39,825 bases of DNA from Photorhabdus akhurstii (GCF_018448925.1 NZ_RCWE01000033.1:1-39825), one strand, 5' to 3'; shown: positions 25,438 to 36,400, counted from the first letter of the stretch. A program made the numbers and translations. Notes: generated by a model not told the origin, from the sequence alone.

Positions 25438-26184
25438 TCAATTATTTAGATATAAACTCATAGTTTTATTCATTATGCTATGTGTAAGATACGTGTCATG
25501 GATAATCTTTCCTTCTTTCAACGTAATAATACGATCTGCATGTTTGATAAGCCTATTATCCTGTGAAGCCACAACAACCGTGCCTCTTTGGTTATGAGCA
25601 ATAAAATTTAAGATATCAATCGCTATTTGGCAGTCATCATTATCAAGATAACGGGTTGGCTCATCAGCAAACAAATACCGAGGACTTTTCACAATGGCGC
25701 TGGCTATTGCCACCCGTTGTTTTTCATTATCACGTAATTCCTTGGGATATATATCTTTCTTATGTTTCAAACCAACAATATTCAGTGCCTTGGTTGCCCT
25801 GACTGTTGCTTCTTGATGAGAAGTCGTGATTCCACAAGAAAGAGATAATAGCAAATTATCCAAGACCGTAAGTTCATTAGATAAATTAATTCTTTGAAAG
25901 ATAAAACCACAATTTATCAAATGAAATCTATCTAACTCGAAGTTATTCATCCTCCCCAATTCATTATCAGCAATTAATATTTTTCCTCCGTCGAGAGGCA
26001 ATAACCCAGAAATCATTGCCAGCAAAGTACTTTTTCCTGAACAGAGATCCCCATTAATCAAAGTAAATTCACCTGGAAAAATAGAAAGAGTGATGTCTGA
26101 AATCATTTTCTGGTTAGCTTTACTTTTCGAAAAACCATATGAAATATCAATGGCTTCAATCGTAGCGATTTGATTCAAATTCAT
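25438..26184 (-). CDS. Orphan LolD/MacB-like ABC ATPase with degenerate signature and H-switch
   Basis: A 248-residue ABC ATPase resembling LolD/MacB-type proteins. Walker A (GDLCSGKS, about 45-52), Q-loop Gln 97, and Walker B LFADE with the catalytic Glu 175 are kept, followed by the D-loop 'RYLD'. Two key sites are changed. The signature usually written LSGGE reads LRDNE (150-154), losing the Ser and both Gly, and the switch His is Gln 208 in 'VVASQD'. These should weaken ATP turnover strongly. No permease lies beside it: convergent ettA is downstream and 675 bases without a gene are upstream. It breaks the conserved ettA-nadR junction, so it is an insertion. It may be a decaying remnant or a non-catalytic subunit. 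Confidence 0.75.
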   Translation of the reverse strand: MNLNQIATIEAIDISYGFSKSKANQKMISDITLSIFPGEFTLINGDLCSGKSTLLAMISGLLPLDGGKILIADNELGRMNNFELDRFHLINCGFIFQRINLSNELTVLDNLLLSLSCGITTSHQEATVRATKALNIVGLKHKKDIYPKELRDNEKQRVAIASAIVKSPRYLFADEPTRYLDNDDCQIAIDILNFIAHNQRGTVVVASQDNRLIKHADRIITLKEGKIIHDTYLTHSIMNKTMSLYLNN

Positions 26185-26859
26185 TATCTCAGCATAATTA
26201 ATAGTGTAAGAAATCTGGCATTATCAGTAACTCTTACAGCCAGAGCAATCCGTAAAAATACAGATATTCATCATTATAAGATTACACAAACGAGGGAAAA
26301 TCATATAAGAAATATCTCAATTGAAAGTATATCAATATTTCTACCAGTGACTATTTCAAATGACTATCTGCATGCTAAAATCAAAATTTTACTAAACAAG
26401 AGCAACCCATTCCTACCAACCATTCATTAACAATAGGCGACTATCTTGTTAGTACAAATAAAAAAATAACATCAGACAAATAATTTTTTATAGATAAAAA
26501 CACCTTAATATCATAACAACATGTTAAAATTAATATTTAATCATCATAATAACAGCTACACATCTAACATTAAATTATTAATAAAAAGATCAACCCTCTC
26601 TTATTCTCCAACCAATCAAAAATTCAAAAACTTTTATTTATAAATCAACCGGGAAGTATTTAATTATTAATTTTGTTTTTATTCAAGAAATAAATAATCA
26701 ATAGAAGTATCAAAAATATTAATAGCTGTTATATATTTTATTACTTACAGGAAATAAAAATATCCATCCACAATGCATATTGTGATTGGATATATATTTA
26801 TTAATTTATCATATAAAATATTATATATAAATCTAATTACAAACGATTCAACTAGCGTG
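26185..26859. other. AT-rich gap of 675 bases between the orphan ABC gene and nadR
   Basis: I see no convincing gene. An 86-codon plus-strand frame at 26170-26430 overlaps the ABC start and has no ribosome site or known motif. The rest is rich in A and T with many stops in all frames. The only clear structure is the hairpin at 26761-26791 next to the nadR end. A lost permease gene for the orphan ATPase could once have been here, but no trace is recognisable. Confidence 0.4.
26752..26791 (-). terminator. Probable terminator downstream of nadR
   Basis: TATCCA (26761-26766) pairs with TGGATA (26786-26791) and CACAAT (26769-26774) with ATTGTG (26779-26784) around GCAT. On the minus strand TTTTTATTT follows. 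It lies about 70 bases after the nadR stop. Confidence 0.5.
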
Positions 26860-28095
26860 TCATTTAGGATTAGCCGCTAAAAGTTGCTGAATAAGTTCAA
26901 TACAACGTAGGAAACGCTGATCATAATCAGGTGAATCCACATTGACATATTCAATATTATTACTTTTCAGCATATCCTCCAACAGTTGCTGGAACTCTTT
27001 ACGATCCTGTTCGCTGCCAAGACTACGCAAACCATCAGCAACCCAAGGGGTGTTGTTTTCCAGTAGAATGACCAAATCAAATCGATATTCATCAATTAAT
27101 GCCTGAACAAACGGATGTTCACGTCCTTCATATCGCTTACAGAATGCTTGGGTAGTGACAAAATCGGTATCTATAAATGCGACCTTATTCGCATATTTTA
27201 CGGCAAAATCAATATATTGGGCTTGCCCTAACGCAATCTTGTCATAGTCCGAATATTGCAGCGCCATCTCATCTCCCCCAAGATGAGAAAAAACATAATC
27301 ACGACCATATTCCCAAGCGCTTGTCGTATTAAAAATATTTGCCAATTTATTAACTAACGTAGATTTACCACTGGATTCTCCACCAAGAATCGCTACGGTA
27401 CGAACAAAGAAAGGTTTCACTTCCGTAGGAATATATTCCCAATGGCGGAATGGGTCCTGGCGAATATGCCGACCACTGATTTTCATAAATGAGCGTTGTG
27501 GATCGATAAGAATTGTCTCAATTCCTAAATGCTCTTTATATCGACAAGCATCCTGAGTTTCACTGGAATATATATAAGTTGGATTAATACTTTTTTTTGC
27601 CATAAAGGCTTTCATTCCTTCACTCCACACACCCCAACCATGTGGATAGGGTTCAATTCCCTGTTCATCAAAAGAGTGAATATGAATATTTTTCTGATAT
27701 TTAAACGTTTGCAGCAACCAGCGCAGACGATCACTCACCGTGGGTTGCTGAGACATGGAACTGCTTATAAACAGCTCCCGATCCCTAGGCTCATCATGGC
27801 AAAGAATAATATGCAGCTCATCCACCTGACTACAGGCCCGTTGAATTAGATAGATATGCCCGGTATGCAATGGATAGAACTTGCCGAATACCACACCGAC
27901 AGTTTTATTTTGTACAGGATATTGCAACCTCAGATAGTGATGGAGAGCAGCCAGTTTTTGAGCGCTGGGACTTTTAATTTTGTCATTAATTAATTGACTG
28001 AGATAGCCTTTGGTCATACCACTTGCATCGGCAACCTGTTGCAACGTATAACCAGTCTGTTTAATCGCTTCTTTAAGGTAGTCAAATTGGCCCAT
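26860..28095 (-). CDS. nadR: Trifunctional NadR: NAD repressor, NMN adenylyltransferase, ribosylnicotinamide kinase
   Basis: A 411-residue protein (E. coli 410). The N-terminal helix-turn-helix (about 5-55, 'TLQQVADASGMTKGYLSQLIND') binds nad operators. The middle domain has the nucleotidyltransferase motif GKFYPLHTGH (71-80) and 'ISGRHIRQDPFRHWEYIP'. The C-terminal kinase has P-loop GGESSGKST near residue 238 and 'FIDTDFVTTQAF'. Together they sense NAD, make NAD from NMN and phosphorylate ribosylnicotinamide. A strong GGAGGAG ribosome site precedes the ATG. Third gene of serB-radA-nadR, 13 bases after radA. A hairpin about 70 bases downstream probably ends the operon. Confidence 0.96.
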   Translation of the reverse strand: MGQFDYLKEAIKQTGYTLQQVADASGMTKGYLSQLINDKIKSPSAQKLAALHHYLRLQYPVQNKTVGVVFGKFYPLHTGHIYLIQRACSQVDELHIILCHDEPRDRELFISSSMSQQPTVSDRLRWLLQTFKYQKNIHIHSFDEQGIEPYPHGWGVWSEGMKAFMAKKSINPTYIYSSETQDACRYKEHLGIETILIDPQRSFMKISGRHIRQDPFRHWEYIPTEVKPFFVRTVAILGGESSGKSTLVNKLANIFNTTSAWEYGRDYVFSHLGGDEMALQYSDYDKIALGQAQYIDFAVKYANKVAFIDTDFVTTQAFCKRYEGREHPFVQALIDEYRFDLVILLENNTPWVADGLRSLGSEQDRKEFQQLLEDMLKSNNIEYVNVDSPDYDQRFLRCIELIQQLLAANPK

Positions 28096-28108
28096 ATCTC
28101 CTCCCTAT

Positions 28109-29491
28109 TTAATCAAAATCATCCATAACAGATAACGCATCCGCCAACTTTTTCACACCAAAAACTTGCATCTCTGGCAGCGCTTTTTTTGGCATATTGG
28201 CATAAGGCACTATCGCCCGTTTAAAACCATGTTTAGCGGCTTCGGATATGCGTTCCTGCCCACTGGGAACAGGGCGGATTTCTCCTGCCAACCCGACTTC
28301 GCCAAATACAACTAAATCACGGGGTAACGGCCTATCCCGAAAACTGGAGACTAAAGAGAGCAATAAAGCGAGATCCGCGCTGGTTTCCGCGACCTTAACG
28401 CCCCCCACCACATTCACAAACACATCCTGATCGGACATTTGCAAACCTCCGTGACGATGAAGAACCGCCAACAAAATAGCCAGCCGGTTTTGCTCCAACC
28501 CCACAGCCACCCGCCGCGGATTAGTCATCATGGAATGATCCACCAGCGCTTGAATCTCTACCAACAGAGGACGAGTCCCTTCCCACACCACCATGACAGA
28601 ACTGCCAGCGGTAACTTCATCACCACGGCTCAAGAAAATCGCTGATGGATTACTCACTTCACGCAATCCCTGTTCCGTCATGGCGAATACGCCAAGCTCA
28701 TTAACCGCCCCAAAACGGTTTTTATGACTACGTAAAGTGCGAAAGCGGGAATCCGCTTCACCATCAAGCATCACAGAGCAATCAATACAGTGTTCCAACA
28801 CTTTCGGCCCCGCCAACGAGCCATCTTTGGTCACATGACCAACCATAACAACGGCAACACCGCGAGTCTTAGCAAACCGAGTCAGATAAGCGGCAGTCTC
28901 TCTCACCTGAGCGACACTCCCCGGCGAAGATTGGATGTCCGCCATATGCATCACCTGAATGGAGTCAATCACCATCAACTTTGGCTGCTCCTGTTCCGCA
29001 ATCAGACAAATTTGTTCAATGCTGGTTTCTGACAACATATTCAGATTATCAGCCGGCAACCCCAACCGGTGCGCACGCATTGCAACCTGCTGTAACGACT
29101 CCTCCCCGGTGACATATAAAGTTTTCATCTGCGCAGACAACTGGCACATCGTCTGCAACAATAAGGTACTCTTCCCGGCTCCCGGATTACCGCCGATCAG
29201 AATCGCGCTACCGGGAACAACCCCGCCGCCAAGCACCCGATCGAACTCTTTAAATCCGGTAGAAAAACGAGGAAGTTCTTCCAGACTAATCTCTGATAAT
29301 TTCTGAACCCTGTTGACACCAGCATCTCCCGCATAACCACTGAACCGCTCATTACGGGAGGAAGGTGCTGCGGCTAAGCGCACCTCAGTAATGGTATTCC
29401 AGGCATGACACGCACTACATTGCCCCTGCCAACGCGGATAATCCGCTCCACACTCATTACAAACAAATGCCCGCTTTGCTGCTTTAGCCAC
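28109..29491 (-). CDS. radA: DNA recombination/repair protein RadA (Sms)
   Basis: A 460-residue protein, the same length as E. coli RadA. It has an N-terminal C4 zinc finger (Cys 11, 14, 25, 28), then a RecA-like ATPase with Walker A GGNPGAGKST and the family motif KNRFG in 'SHKNRFGAVNELG', and a C-terminal Lon-protease-like domain ('VNVVGGVKVAETSADLALLLSLVSS' onward) without the protease active site. RadA is a hexameric helicase that moves branches during homologous recombination. It lies between serB (22 bases before) and nadR (13 bases after), all on the minus strand, as in enterics. Cytosolic. Confidence 0.97.
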   Translation of the reverse strand: MAKAAKRAFVCNECGADYPRWQGQCSACHAWNTITEVRLAAAPSSRNERFSGYAGDAGVNRVQKLSEISLEELPRFSTGFKEFDRVLGGGVVPGSAILIGGNPGAGKSTLLLQTMCQLSAQMKTLYVTGEESLQQVAMRAHRLGLPADNLNMLSETSIEQICLIAEQEQPKLMVIDSIQVMHMADIQSSPGSVAQVRETAAYLTRFAKTRGVAVVMVGHVTKDGSLAGPKVLEHCIDCSVMLDGEADSRFRTLRSHKNRFGAVNELGVFAMTEQGLREVSNPSAIFLSRGDEVTAGSSVMVVWEGTRPLLVEIQALVDHSMMTNPRRVAVGLEQNRLAILLAVLHRHGGLQMSDQDVFVNVVGGVKVAETSADLALLLSLVSSFRDRPLPRDLVVFGEVGLAGEIRPVPSGQERISEAAKHGFKRAIVPYANMPKKALPEMQVFGVKKLADALSVMDDFD

Positions 29492-29513
29492 TTTGCACTC
29501 CTAAAAGACCCTA

Positions 29514-30491
29514 TTAACGCTCTTCGTGTTTGAGACCGCAACTTAACACACACAATACTCCCATGAGATCAGCATGACGGATGGTCACTTTCGACTGTGC
29601 ATAAACTTTCGGTTTAGCATGGTAAGCGATACCTAACCCTGCTTTGCGGATCATCTTCAAATCATTAGCGCCATCACCAATCGCGACAGTCTGTTCCAAT
29701 GGGATATCCAGTTTTTTCGCCAACTTCACCAATGTAGCAGCCTTATATTTAGCATCAACAATTGGCCCGATAACCTTACCTGTCAACTTGCCATTTTTTA
29801 CTTCTAACTGATTGGCTACCGCAGCCATCAAACGTAAATTTTGACGTAAATGGTCAGCAAAATAGGTAAAACCACCCGACGCGATTGCCACATGCCAATC
29901 AAGGGATTGCAACTTACGCACCAAACTGGTCAGCCCCGGCATAAGTGGTAAATTTTCGACAACCTGCCGCAGAATATCAGCATCAGCCCCTGCCAACTGA
30001 GCAACTCGTTCCCGCAAACTATCAGAAAAATCCAACTCTCCTTGCATCGCTCGCTCGGTAATTTCAGCGACTTTATCACCTACGCCAGCCAAACGGGCTA
30101 TTTCATCAATACATTCAATTTGAATTGCCGTTGAATCCATATCCATCACCAGCAAACCCGGTGACCGCAACCTTGGGATCTGCCCCAACGGAACTACATC
30201 CAACCGACATTCATCGGCTAGCCGCTTAATACGCGTAGTCAAATTCCCGGCAATACGTACAACCTGATAATCATCAATGCGCCATGAAGAGACGATAACA
30301 ATAGCGGCGCCGAGCCGATGCTGAAAATTACTGATACGTTGTTTATCCAGGCCACGACCATATATCAACCAGCCACTGTCACCAGCCCGGTAATCCAATG
30401 GCATAACTTCTTCGCCACTTAACGAAAGTGGTAATCCCGGCCACTTATGGACCTCTTCCGGCAAATAGTGATAAGCCAGGTTATTAGACAT
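29514..30491 (-). CDS. serB: Phosphoserine phosphatase SerB
   Basis: A 325-residue HAD phosphatase (E. coli 322) that makes L-serine from phosphoserine. The catalytic motif is DMDST in 'LLVMDMDSTAIQIECIDEIA' (nucleophile and acid Asp), motif II 'IASGGFTYF', motif III Lys in 'VDAKYKAATLVKLAKKL', and metal Asp residues in 'VAIGDGANDLKMIRKAGLGIA'. The N-terminal 100 residues are the ACT-like part of the enteric enzyme. AGGAG precedes the ATG. First gene of serB-radA-nadR and divergent from smp, as in E. coli. Cytosolic. Confidence 0.97.
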   Translation of the reverse strand: MSNNLAYHYLPEEVHKWPGLPLSLSGEEVMPLDYRAGDSGWLIYGRGLDKQRISNFQHRLGAAIVIVSSWRIDDYQVVRIAGNLTTRIKRLADECRLDVVPLGQIPRLRSPGLLVMDMDSTAIQIECIDEIARLAGVGDKVAEITERAMQGELDFSDSLRERVAQLAGADADILRQVVENLPLMPGLTSLVRKLQSLDWHVAIASGGFTYFADHLRQNLRLMAAVANQLEVKNGKLTGKVIGPIVDAKYKAATLVKLAKKLDIPLEQTVAIGDGANDLKMIRKAGLGIAYHAKPKVYAQSKVTIRHADLMGVLCVLSCGLKHEER

Positions 30492-30606
30492 TAATCCCTA
30501 CTCCTGTAATCCCACATGATTTAACAGCAAAAAATTGCGCTTCAAACTATCCTCTCTGTACTGCATCTGGCAACATGGCGTTGGCCAAAGCTTGGAAGAG
30601 ATAACG

Positions 30607-31251
30607 ATGATCAAAGCTAAATTAAAATTCCGACTGCATAAAACAGCTATTATATTGATTTGCATTGCTTTATTAGTATTTCTAATGCAGGGCGTTTCTT
30701 ATTTTAGCCGTTCTCACCAACAAGCCCAGATGGATCAATTTGAGGAATTGGCAAAAACCTTGGCAAAACAAGTCGCATTCAGCTTATCTGATTATATGGA
30801 GAGTGGCAGCAAAGATCTTAATAATGAGCGAATACAGGCTAATTTGTATCATCTAACGACAAACAGCCGCATACTTGATGCCAGTGTCTATCTTAACAAT
30901 GGAACACAAGTTGCTCATAGCGGAGAGGACGTCTCGGTGCGGGATCGTCTATCTTTGGATGGTAAAAAAGCCGGCAGCTATTTTAACTACCAGATAGTCA
31001 CTCCCATTCCGGGAAAAGAGGAGCCAAAAGGTTTTCTACGCCTGACACTGGATACCCACAAACTGGCAACAGAGTCCAAGCAGGTGGATAACACGACTAA
31101 CTTACTTCGGATCATGATTTTACTCGCTTTAGCAATTGGTTTTATTCTGGCACATAACCTATTGCAATTAGCCCCAAGCCGCTGGCAGCAATCGCCTTAT
31201 TTACTGACAGCCAACAGCAAATCAAGTGAAAAAGAGGAGAAATCAGAGTAA
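30607..31251 (+). CDS. smp: Membrane protein Smp (YtjB), AhpA family
   Basis: A 214-residue protein, the same length as E. coli Smp. Near the N-terminus one membrane helix (about 13-33, 'TAIILICIALLVFLMQGVSYF') precedes a periplasmic region with 'RILDASVYLNNGTQVAHSGEDVSVRDRLSLDGKKAGSYFNYQIVTPI'. A second helix lies near 170-190, and a charged tail follows 'RWQQSPYLLTA'. The frame starts at 30535, but GGAAGAG six bases before the ATG at 30607 and the family start decide. Its role is unclear, with family links to haemolysin regulation and membrane stress in some species. Divergent from serB. Confidence 0.93.
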   Translation: MIKAKLKFRLHKTAIILICIALLVFLMQGVSYFSRSHQQAQMDQFEELAKTLAKQVAFSLSDYMESGSKDLNNERIQANLYHLTTNSRILDASVYLNNGTQVAHSGEDVSVRDRLSLDGKKAGSYFNYQIVTPIPGKEEPKGFLRLTLDTHKLATESKQVDNTTNLLRIMILLALAIGFILAHNLLQLAPSRWQQSPYLLTANSKSSEKEEKSE

Positions 31252-31730
31252 AAACTTTTCGTTAAATCATTATTTCACCTTGGTGATTAATTATGACAAT
31301 CACCAATAATTTAACCCATTCGCATATTTACTGAAAAACAAACACCCAACAATGAATTAAGAAACAATCAATCTAACCAGAGAAGACAATATCCTTACAT
31401 GCATTTAATACTCAAGATTATAATTTCCAAAGTTACTTTAACTGTAATTACATTATAATATTCTTAGTGATATGTGTCACATATTTATCAATATATAGGA
31501 TTAAATTAGAAATACCTAATGTTAGTTACATAACCTATTAATTAGCAAAGTATTTTTCATTATTGCTCATTTTCTAACAAAAACATATCTAATTGTTTTT
31601 ATTGGAAATTTAAAATAAGCCGTATTTTTTAATCATATTCATTCGTAAATCCACATATTGATTATTAAGTCAAATTCATGACTAATAGCGCCCCAAAAAT
31701 TATATGATGCGTGCGGGATGCAAAAGGATA
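31252..31730 (+). promoter_or_regulatory. AT-rich region before the two-partner secretion genes, with a CRP-like site
   Basis: No gene is seen. AGTGA-TATGTG-TCACA at 31466-31481 matches the CRP consensus TGTGA-N6-TCACA at nine of ten bases. It lies about 250 bases before the tpsB start. Many AT-rich hexamers could be -10 elements, so I cannot place the promoter. Confidence 0.35.
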
Positions 31731-33395
31731 ATGCAAAAAAAAGTCATTATTTTCACTAGCTTTCTTTTTATTACTACCGGTGTTAAAGCCGCCGAAATTT
31801 CAGATCAACAACTTATTCATCAACAGGAACGGCAGAAAGCCCTAGAGGCTCAATTAGCACCGCCGCCAGAGGATATTCGTTTGTCTGTTCCTGAAACAGC
31901 AGTACCTTCTGAATTTCCTGTCGATACGCCCTGTTTTCCTATTACGCGTGTCGTTCTTGAAGGCACCGAACATTTTCCTCACTGGTTACCTTTAAAACGT
32001 TTAGCTCAACAGGGAGAAAATCACTGCCTGGGCACCCAGGGGATTAATATATTAATGACTCGGATACAAAACCGATTAATTAATCATGGCTATGTTACTA
32101 GCAGAGTATTAGCTCCCAGTCAGGATCTTAATTCCAAGACATTAAAGCTGATGATTTTACCGGGAAAAGTTGGACATATTCGCTATACCGCTGAAAGCGG
32201 CAATTATATCCAACGGATAACCACATTCCCTCCCCGCGAAGGAAAATTGCTTGATTTACGGGATATCGAACAGGGATTAGAAAATTTACAACGTTTTCCT
32301 ACCGTTCAAGCCAACATGGAAATTGTACCGAATGAGCAGTTAGGAGAAAGCGATATCGTACTGGACTGGCGTCAGTCAAGACATTGGCGGCTAGCCTCCT
32401 ATCTGGATGATTCTGGTTCTAAAAGTACCGGGCGTTATCAAGGCGGGTTAACTTTATATCTGGATAATCCCCTCACGTTGAGTGATCTATTTTATATCTC
32501 CGGTGGGCGCGATATTCACTCCCCTTCTGGCCGCAGCAGCAAAAACTACACCATCCACTACTCCCTACCGGTGGGATACTGGATGGCCAGCATCACCGCC
32601 AGTAATTACGATTACAACCAAAAGGTTGCCAGGCCAAATGGAGACGACAAATACAGCGGTAAAAGCAAAAACCTGAATGTCCAACTGAGCCGAGTCCTGC
32701 ATCGTAACGCCAGTCAGAAAACTTCGGTTAATGGTGAAATTTATCGTCGCACATCCAAGAGTTTTATTAATGATCTGGAAATCGATGTACAGCGCCGGGA
32801 AACGGCTGGCTGGAAATTGGGATTATCCCATCGTCACTACATCGGTAAAGCGACCCTGGATACCGGAGTGACTTACCAACAGGGAACACGCTGGTTTGGG
32901 GCACAGCCCGCACAAGAAGAGATCCGAGGTACAGCGACCGCCCTACTTAAAACAACCCAGTTTTCCGCGGCACTTTCTGCGCCGTTTACCCTATTTTCTC
33001 AACCATTCATCTACAAAACCCAGTACCTGCGCCAAATAAGCGCCAGAACGTTGACGCCACAGGATCAATTTTCAATCGGCAACCGCTGGACCGTTCGCGG
33101 ATTTGACGGCGAACGCACGTTAAACGGGGATCATGGTTGGTATAGCCGTAATGAATTGGAATGGCAAACCCCACTGAATGGTCAATCCCTGTATTTGGGC
33201 ATGGATTATGGCGAAATCGGCGGGCCGGGAAATGAGCAACGTCTGGGAAAACATCTGGCGGGCGGCGTTCTAGGCTATCGCGGCAGTCTTAAAGGCGTGA
33301 GCTATGACCTGTTTGCCGGTATCCCGCTATCCAAACCGGATGGCTTTCAAACCTCATCAGTCACCACCGGATTCAGTTTGTACTGGCAGTACTAA
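31731..33395 (+). CDS. TpsB outer-membrane transporter (ShlB/FhaC/HecB family)
   Basis: A 554-residue two-partner secretion pore. Residues 1-19 form a signal peptide ending 'GVKA'. Then a helix rich in Gln and Glu ('LIHQQERQKALEAQL') matches the plug helix H1. Two POTRA domains follow: 'FPITRVVLEGTEHFPHWLPLKRLAQ' to about 160, and the next to about 230. A 16-strand beta barrel makes the rest, with the diagnostic loop motif VRGFDGE near 455-461 and a C-terminal aromatic residue 'LYWQY'. It exports its TpsA partner, encoded next, across the outer membrane. The frame starts at 31704, but AAAGGATA before the ATG at 31731 and the signal peptide favour the later start. An A8 run follows that start codon by one base. 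Confidence 0.93.
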   Translation: MQKKVIIFTSFLFITTGVKAAEISDQQLIHQQERQKALEAQLAPPPEDIRLSVPETAVPSEFPVDTPCFPITRVVLEGTEHFPHWLPLKRLAQQGENHCLGTQGINILMTRIQNRLINHGYVTSRVLAPSQDLNSKTLKLMILPGKVGHIRYTAESGNYIQRITTFPPREGKLLDLRDIEQGLENLQRFPTVQANMEIVPNEQLGESDIVLDWRQSRHWRLASYLDDSGSKSTGRYQGGLTLYLDNPLTLSDLFYISGGRDIHSPSGRSSKNYTIHYSLPVGYWMASITASNYDYNQKVARPNGDDKYSGKSKNLNVQLSRVLHRNASQKTSVNGEIYRRTSKSFINDLEIDVQRRETAGWKLGLSHRHYIGKATLDTGVTYQQGTRWFGAQPAQEEIRGTATALLKTTQFSAALSAPFTLFSQPFIYKTQYLRQISARTLTPQDQFSIGNRWTVRGFDGERTLNGDHGWYSRNELEWQTPLNGQSLYLGMDYGEIGGPGNEQRLGKHLAGGVLGYRGSLKGVSYDLFAGIPLSKPDGFQTSSVTTGFSLYWQY

Positions 33396-33454
33396 TTCAA
33401 AATAACAACGCAGCCAAAGTTATCACAGATAAAAAGTGTTAGTGGAGAAAAACA

Positions 33455-36400
33455 ATGAACAAGCATCTGTATCGTATTATCTTTAACAAAGCCCGGAACA
33501 TGCTGATGGTCGTGTCTGATATTGCCACCTCCGGGCAAGGTAGTACGGTACGCCGCCGTAGTCGTCGGCAATCATCACAATGCCTTTGCCGGTTAACGGC
33601 GTTAAGACTCAGTTTATTGTTAGCCACTGGCTGCATTTCCCTAACAGCGCAAGCAAATATTGTGGCCGACGGACAAGCGCCGGGTAATCAACAACCGACT
33701 ATCCTGAACAGTGCGAACGGTACGCCACAAATCAATATTCAAACCCCTAACGCCGCGGGTATCTCGCATAATACCTACACCCAATTTGATATTGATAAAC
33801 GAGGCGTCATTCTTAACAACAGTCACGATGCTGTCCAAACTCAGCTGGGCGGCATGGTGGCGGGAAACCCGTGGCTCGCCAAAGCAGAAGCCAAAATTAT
33901 TCTCAATGAAGTGAACAGCATTAACACCAGCAAACTCAATGGCTGGATAGAAGTCGCCGGACAAAAAGCCGACGTTATTATTGCCAACCCGGCCGGTATC
34001 ACCTGCAACGGTTGTGGATTCATTAACGCCCATCGCGCAACACTCACCACGGGACAGGCCATGATGGAACAAGGCCGGCTGAAAGGCTTTGATATTGAGC
34101 GGGGAGAAGTCCGCATTGAAGACCTGGGACTGGACAGCTCACAACAAAATTACACCGAAATTATTGCCCGCTCGGTGGTAATCAACGGCAAACTGCACGC
34201 GAAAGATCTAAAAATCACAACCGGAAGTAATATTGTTGATGCAGCTCACCAGAATATTGAGAAAAAAACTGCTGACGGCAGCAAGAATCCATCATTTACG
34301 CTGGACGTAGCCGCACTCGGTGGCATGTACGCCAATAAAATCGTGCTGGTGGGTACCGAGTTTGGCGTAGGGGTACGTAACGCCGGCCACATCGGAGCAA
34401 CCGCCGGTGACGTCCGTATCACGGTTGATGGACAGATTGAGAACAGTGGCACAATCGCTGCACGAAGTAACACCACAATCAAAGCGGAGTCGATACAGAG
34501 CGCCAAAGGCAGTATTCTGGCCGCCGGAATTGATGATAAAGGGAAAGCCACGCTGCCCGGATCGCTGACACTGACCGCCAAACAGCAAATTCAGGCCAAT
34601 GGAAAAAATCTGGCAACCAATACTCTGGAAGTACAGAGTAAAAAGATTGATCTCAGCGGCAGCCAAACTTCTGCCAACAACATTCAACTCACTGCCAGTC
34701 AGCAAGAGATTAGCACCGCCAACGCTACAGTCACCGCTGACCGCTTTACAGCCAAAACACCAAGCCTATTTAACAATGACGGCGGCACACTGGTAGCACG
34801 AGAAATCAACTTAACTACTCCAGACTTATCCAACAAGCAGGGGAAAATTAATCAAACCGGCAACGGCGAGCTGGTACTGAACACCCAAACACTGAATAAC
34901 CACAGCGGAACCATTCTCAATGAAGGGAAACGACTGGCTATCACCACAAGAAATCTGGACAACCGTCATGGAAAAATCGCCAATAACGGAAATGATCTGA
35001 ACCTAATCGTCCACGAGAAAGCGGACAACACGGAAGGAGGGACAATTCAACTCGCCGGTAAAGGTAAACTGTCCCTCACTGCCAAGACGCTGAATAACCA
35101 AGATGGCGAGATTAAAGGTAATGGCAACCTGAAAATCGACGCCACCACCTTGGATAACAGCAAAGGCAAAATCATAGCAGCCAAACAAGGAGCCTTGGAA
35201 CTGACTGTTGATGACGCTCTGAATAACCAAGATGGACAGCTAGAAGCCGGTCAAGATATCCAACTCACAGCAACACAGCTTGATAACAACCGGGGCAAAA
35301 TCGCTGCAACCGGTGGCAGCACAGAACTGATCATTGGGAAAAACATTGAAAACGTTGACGGACGAATCGAAGCCAAAACGACGCTCACCACAAAAAGTCA
35401 GGCGTTAAATAACCATCAAGGATCATTACTGGCTCAGCAGATAGACAGCCAAACCAACGGACATAAATTCACCAACACCGCAGGACAAGTCATTGCCCAA
35501 GAAAAACTCACCCTAAACAGCGGTGAGCTGGATAACACGTCTGGTTTGTTACAATCTGGCAGTGACATGATAGTCAATACTCATGGGCAGAAACTGACTA
35601 ACACGAAAGACACTAAAAATGGTGACGAAAAAGAGACTCAAAAAGGCACCATATTAAGCAAAGGCAATCTGGAACTCCGTACAGGGGATATCAACAACAC
35701 CGCCGGCATTATTTCCGCTAAAGGAAAAACCACCCTTAACGCCGGTAGCGTCGACAATACCGATGGTCAACTCTTATCACAACAGATGGCGGAATTGACC
35801 ACACAGGCATTAAATAACACTCGTGGACAGATCCAATCAGAGTCAAGCCTGTTGCTGGATACCCAAAACCAAGCCCTGACCAATACCGACAGTGGCAAAA
35901 CTGGCGGTATCATTGCCAAAGACTCATTACGCATTTCCAGCGGTAAACTGACTAATGACGCAGGCGTTATCCTTGGTCATGGCATCAACATTGATACCCA
36001 TCAACAAGCTCTGAGCAACCAAAGCGGCGCCATATCCAGTAAGAAAAACCTAAAACTCGATAGCGGAGAACTCAATAGTACAGGCGGGAAAATAGAATCT
36101 ACCGGCGATATGATACTGGACACGCACGGAGAAAAACTGACCACCGCCAAAAGCGGTGATACCGGTGGCGTTATCAGCGAGGGAACACTGACCTTAACCA
36201 CAGGCGAGATCGACAACCACGATGGCACTATCACTGGAACAGGGACGACAACGATAACGGGTAGAGACCTCCACAACCAACGAGGAAAACTTGTCAGCAA
36301 AACCGGCCCCCTGACATTAACGGTAAACAAAACTGACAACAGCGGCGGGTTACTACAATCCGCTAGTGACCTGACATTGGATACGCAAGGTGGGCTGCTA

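Noticed and set aside
26170-26430. Plus-strand 86-codon frame between the orphan ABC gene and nadR
   Set aside because: No ribosome site or known motif, overlaps the start of the ABC gene, and lies in AT-rich DNA.
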